Shown: positions 6,046 through 8,200 of the stretch, piece by piece | Numbering within the stretch: position 1 is the first letter of the stretch | Layout of the letters: every line of letters begins with the position of its first letter | Assembly: GCA_937907495.1 (NCBI GenBank) | Contig: CALESS010000132.1 | Coordinates: 1 to 8,200 of the forward strand | Origin: an uncultured Anaerolineaceae bacterium | GTDB taxonomy: Bacteria; Chloroflexota; Anaerolineae; Anaerolineales; Anaerolineaceae | DNA length: 8,200 nucleotides | Direction: 5' to 3' | The notes under the pieces: generated by a model | What the model was told of the DNA's origin: nothing | Database searches by the model: none | What the model saw: only the letters and a program-made list of their open reading frames with translations | Made by a program: the position numbers and the translations under genes

Positions 6046-6708
6046 TTAATCGTCTGTATCGGTATGCTCGGTACGGGCGTTGATCGCCTTCTGAATGTTC
6101 TTCTGCATCCGCTGCCAGATATCCGGGCGAAACTGCTCGCATTGTTGCAGCAATTGCTGCACCGGGGCGATGGACTGCCCGGCAATCAACGGGCGGGTGG
6201 AATCCGGCAAGGCCAGCTTTTTGTATTTGAAGATGCCGAGGGTTTTCGCTTCCACCTGCTGCAGGAGGCCGCGCTGCGCCAGGCCTTGCTCCACCATTTG
6301 CAGCACCGTATAAAAGGGTGCGCCCACATCCTGCCCCAGCCACTGGTAAATCACATTGTATAAATTGTTCCGCTTCACCACTTGTTGGCGGCGGGACACC
6401 TCATATAAATCTGCCTCCAGGGTGCCGGCCGGCCAGCCCGGTTGAGCGCCGGTTGGTTCGAGCAGCAGGGTGGGCGTCTTGACAAGGCCAAACAGCGTGC
6501 TGTTGACGGAAGGCGTGAGGCGCAGCAGGCCAAATTGTTCATTCGCCAGCACAGCCGCCGAGCAGGCTGCCACCGCCAGTTTATGGGAATCCACTCCCTG
6601 CTCACTGGGAAGCACAACATATTTGTTCAAGAACCCGGCCCCCGAAACAAAACTTTCGCCGTTTAACAGCACAACTTCGGAGGGGGTGAAGTACAAGGTT
6701 TCGGACAT
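6046..6708 (-). CDS. Unknown 220-residue protein, second gene of the URO-D-like operon
   Basis: I do not recognise this protein with confidence. It has 220 residues, no signal peptide and no clear membrane span, and is probably cytoplasmic. Visible features are an Ala-rich helix (KLAVAACSAAVLANEQFGLLRL, from about 43 to 64), a predicted helical block YNVIYQWLGQDVGAPFYTVL (about 117-136), and MVEQGLAQRGLL followed by FKYKKLALPD (about 138-168). That last layout, a helix, a short basic strand and a proline turn, faintly recalls GPP34/GOLPH3-like bacterial proteins; this is speculation. The tail (about 180-220) is a Gln-rich helix (VQQLLQQCEQF) ending in charged residues. ATG 6708 follows AGGAG (plus-strand 6716-6720) with 7 nt spacing. 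The gene begins only 15 nt after the URO-D-like stop, so co-transcription is very likely and a shared process is inferred. Codon use resembles its neighbours. Confidence 0.85.
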   Translation of the reverse strand: MSETLYFTPSEVVLLNGESFVSGAGFLNKYVVLPSEQGVDSHKLAVAACSAAVLANEQFGLLRLTPSVNSTLFGLVKTPTLLLEPTGAQPGWPAGTLEADLYEVSRRQQVVKRNNLYNVIYQWLGQDVGAPFYTVLQMVEQGLAQRGLLQQVEAKTLGIFKYKKLALPDSTRPLIAGQSIAPVQQLLQQCEQFRPDIWQRMQKNIQKAINARTEHTDTDD

Positions 6709-6723
6709 GTTCGCGCTCCTTTT

Positions 6724-7866
6724 TTATTCCACCACACGCGGGGTGGTATAGAGGGTCAGGATGTTCTCGATGGGCACATCGCCCTGGATGTAGTGGGCAG
6801 TGGTGCAAATATAACCCCCGCCCTTACCCAAAATCCGGCAGCGTTCCAGTACTTCGTCCCGCACATCCTGCGGGGAGCCGTGGGGCATGGTCTCCTGCAG
6901 GTCCAGCCCACCGTGGAAGGCGACCTGCCCGCCGAACTCATCCTTGATTTTTTGCATATCCATCAGGGCTGCCCGCGGCTGCAAGGGATTCAGCACGTCA
7001 ATGCCCATATCCTGGATGAAAGCCGGGATCAGTTTATAGACCGCCCCGCAGGAATGGTACATGATTTTGAGATTGTAGGATTTGATAACCGCGTTGAGTC
7101 GCTGATGGCGCGGCAGGATGAATTTTCGCCACATCGCCGGCGACATCAGCAGGCCGTTCTGGATGGCGACATCATCGTAGGTGTAAACCATGTCAATCAG
7201 GCCGCTGGCGGACTGCATCAGGCGGTGCACATTGCCGATCATCAAATCGGTGTAGCAATCCAATATGGCGCAGGGCACTTCCGGGTTTTCCACAAAATCA
7301 ATCAGGAAGCGATCCAGGCCGTAGAGCGCCCAGGCAGATTCAAAGATGCCGCCCACTTCGTAGCGGATGTGGTATTTCGAGTCCTGGTTCAGGATGGCGA
7401 TTTGACCCGGCATGCCATCCCAGGCCCAGTATTCGGGCTTGGGCCAGCGCGGCCAGGCACGCACTTCAGCGGCGGTTTTACACTCCGCCAGTGGAAAGCT
7501 GGCATATTCCTCGTAGGTGCTGAATTCATTCGAGACCAGGCGGCGGTGCGAGCCCCAGGGGATGTAGAAGCTGCCATCTGGCAGGGTTTCGGTGGGCGGG
7601 CCGATGTACTCCGGGCGCACCACACGGCAATCCACCCCCAACAGGCGCAGCATCTCTTCTTCATCCGCAGCCCCCAGGAAGTGGATGAGCTTCTCGATCA
7701 CTTCCGGGACCGCCCAGAAATCGAAGGGGGTGCGGTCTGGAGAGCGCAGTGCCAGGGCAGTTTCCACCCGCTGGTAAGGGGAGAGGGGTTCCCGTTCCGG
7801 ATGCCCCCACAGGCTTTCCAGGCGGGCGCGCCATTCGGCGGGTGTTTGCGGGTTGTGTAGTGTCAT
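6724..7866 (-). CDS. Uroporphyrinogen decarboxylase (URO-D)-family protein, methyltransferase-like
   Basis: A 380-residue TIM-barrel protein of the URO-D family (which includes the MtaA/MtbA corrinoid methyltransferases), not a HemE: the N-terminal porphyrinogen-binding signature of HemE is missing. The visible signatures are GDVPIENILTLY near the C-terminus (362-373), DDVAIQNGLLMSPAMWRKFI (231-250), YHSCG (270-274), FHGGLDLQETMPHGSPQDV (317-335) and GGGYICTTAHYIQ (349-361). In MtaA/MtbA-type enzymes zinc is held by His-x-Cys plus a distant Cys; here His271, Cys273 and Cys354 could fill those roles (inference). A role in methyl transfer or demethylation is plausible, but no corrinoid protein, activator or second methyltransferase gene is in the window. 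An in-frame extension reaches 7956, but ATG 7866 follows GAGGAG (plus-strand 7874-7879) by 7 nt, and the extension runs into repeat DNA. It leads a probable two-gene operon with the unknown gene at 6046-6708. Confidence 0.9.
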   Translation of the reverse strand: MTLHNPQTPAEWRARLESLWGHPEREPLSPYQRVETALALRSPDRTPFDFWAVPEVIEKLIHFLGAADEEEMLRLLGVDCRVVRPEYIGPPTETLPDGSFYIPWGSHRRLVSNEFSTYEEYASFPLAECKTAAEVRAWPRWPKPEYWAWDGMPGQIAILNQDSKYHIRYEVGGIFESAWALYGLDRFLIDFVENPEVPCAILDCYTDLMIGNVHRLMQSASGLIDMVYTYDDVAIQNGLLMSPAMWRKFILPRHQRLNAVIKSYNLKIMYHSCGAVYKLIPAFIQDMGIDVLNPLQPRAALMDMQKIKDEFGGQVAFHGGLDLQETMPHGSPQDVRDEVLERCRILGKGGGYICTTAHYIQGDVPIENILTLYTTPRVVE

Positions 7867-7894
7867 GGAATTTCTCCTCGTTGTGGATGAGTAA

Positions 7895-7903
7895 ATGATA
7901 GCA
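7895..7903 (-). promoter_or_regulatory. Predicted extended -10 promoter of the URO-D-like operon
   Basis: On the minus strand TGCTATCAT gives an extended -10 (TATCAT, 5 of 6 to consensus, plus TGC). Transcription would begin about 20 nt before the start codon at 7866. No good -35 is visible, which extended -10 promoters can tolerate. The -35 region overlaps the first degenerate unit of the tandem repeat (from about 7919). Confidence 0.48.
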
Positions 7904-7918
7904 TAGATTTTTCGATTC

Positions 7919-8200
7919 CTTTGCGGTGGGGGGAAAACCGTGATGTATTGAACCACCGAGGCACGGAGAAAAGCTTATAAGTTTTCGCCTAGATTTAACC
8001 ACAGAGGCACGGAGGCACAGAGAAGACTCTTTAAGCTTCTGTGGAAAAACTCACTCTGTTGAACCACAGAGGCCCGGAGGCACAGAGAAGACTCTTTAAG
8101 CTTCTGCAGAAAACCGTACGGTGCTGAACCACTGAGGCACTGAGGCACGGAGAAAAGCTTATAAGCTTCTGCGGAAAACCATGCTGTATTGAACCACAGA
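7919..8200 (+). repeat. Tandem array of 65-bp intergenic repeats with internal 8-bp subunits
   Basis: Units begin with AACC at 7951, 7997, 8062, 8127 and 8192. Spacings are 46, 65, 65 and 65 bp, and the last unit runs off the window. A degenerate tail of an earlier unit lies at about 7919-7950. Each full unit has AACCAC then three 8-bp CACNGAGG-type subunits, an AARA step, a middle around CTTTAAGCTTCTG or CTTATAAGCTTCTG, GGAAAA, and a TG-rich end. The unit at 7951 has only two subunits and an altered end. The middle carries dyads: AAGCTTATAAGCTT is a perfect 14-bp palindrome at 8155-8168. Since the stretches between the CACAGAG blocks are themselves conserved, this is a tandem repeat and not a CRISPR array. 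I find no gene in 7904-8200. Confidence 0.9.

Noticed and set aside
5552..6343. Minus-strand open frame spanning the Nudix gene and part of the unknown gene
   Set aside because: It conflicts with the intact Nudix box on the plus strand and with the better-supported minus-strand frame at 6046-6708.
6793..7860. Long plus-strand open frame (355 codons) opposite the URO-D-like gene
   Set aside because: It is antisense to a gene with clear family motifs, has no recognisable domain and no good ribosome binding site; GC-rich codon bias leaves the opposite frame open.
6724..7866. HemE (haem-pathway uroporphyrinogen decarboxylase)
   Set aside because: The N-terminal HemE signature is absent, and the His-x-Cys and C-terminal motifs fit the methyltransferase-like branch of the family better.
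7867..7956. Upstream start for the URO-D-like protein at 7956
   Set aside because: The extra 30 residues come from the promoter and the repeat tail, while the ATG at 7866 has GAGGAG at 7 nt.
7951..8200. CRISPR array
   Set aside because: The segments between the CACAGAG blocks are nearly identical from unit to unit, one unit is shorter, and no cas gene is present; this is a tandem repeat.

Overview
The window looks like chromosomal DNA of an anaerobic or facultative bacterium, GC-rich with G/C-ending codons. My best guess is Chloroflexota (Anaerolineae-like). That is an inference from the gene mix: a cysteine-rich double-cluster ferredoxin, a URO-D-family protein that is not HemE, a lipoprotein with a Thr/Pro-rich linker and LysM domains, and an F420/PPOX-type flavoprotein. 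No marker gene settles the taxonomy. I see no rRNA, tRNA, transposase, phage gene or CRISPR array.

Layout. The left edge (1-166) has no gene but carries one copy of a short repeat built from 8-bp CACAGAG-type units. A minus-strand gene (167-1123) encodes an iron-sulfur protein with an unusual CNCCDCCC cluster. It diverges from a plus-strand lipoprotein (1371-2537), a solute-binding protein of the branched-chain amino-acid (Leu/Ile/Val-binding) class with no transporter genes beside it. Four more plus-strand genes follow: alanine racemase (alr, 2682-3833), a small PPOX-fold/F420-type flavoprotein (4057-4431), a LysM lipoprotein (4655-5290) closed by a strong intrinsic terminator, and an ADP-ribose-pyrophosphatase-type Nudix hydrolase (5423-5974). 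Converging on these is a two-gene minus-strand unit. A URO-D/methyltransferase-like protein (6724-7866) comes first, and a 220-residue protein of unknown function (6046-6708) follows 15 nt later.

The right edge (7919-8200, continuing beyond the window) is a tandem array of 65-bp units of the same repeat family as the left-edge copy, in the same orientation. It starts just upstream of the URO-D-like gene's predicted promoter.

How the genes fit together. There is no single pathway. The plus-strand genes are mostly separated by gaps of 130-220 nt with their own promoter or terminator signals, so they look like independent housekeeping or envelope genes (D-alanine supply, peptidoglycan binding, nucleotide clean-up). 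The likely co-transcribed pair is the minus-strand URO-D-like gene plus the unknown gene. Three predicted promoters share an extended -10 element of the form TGCTANNNT. I see no clearly new defence or mobile system. The most unexplained items are the repeat array, the cysteine cluster, and the URO-D-like/unknown pair.
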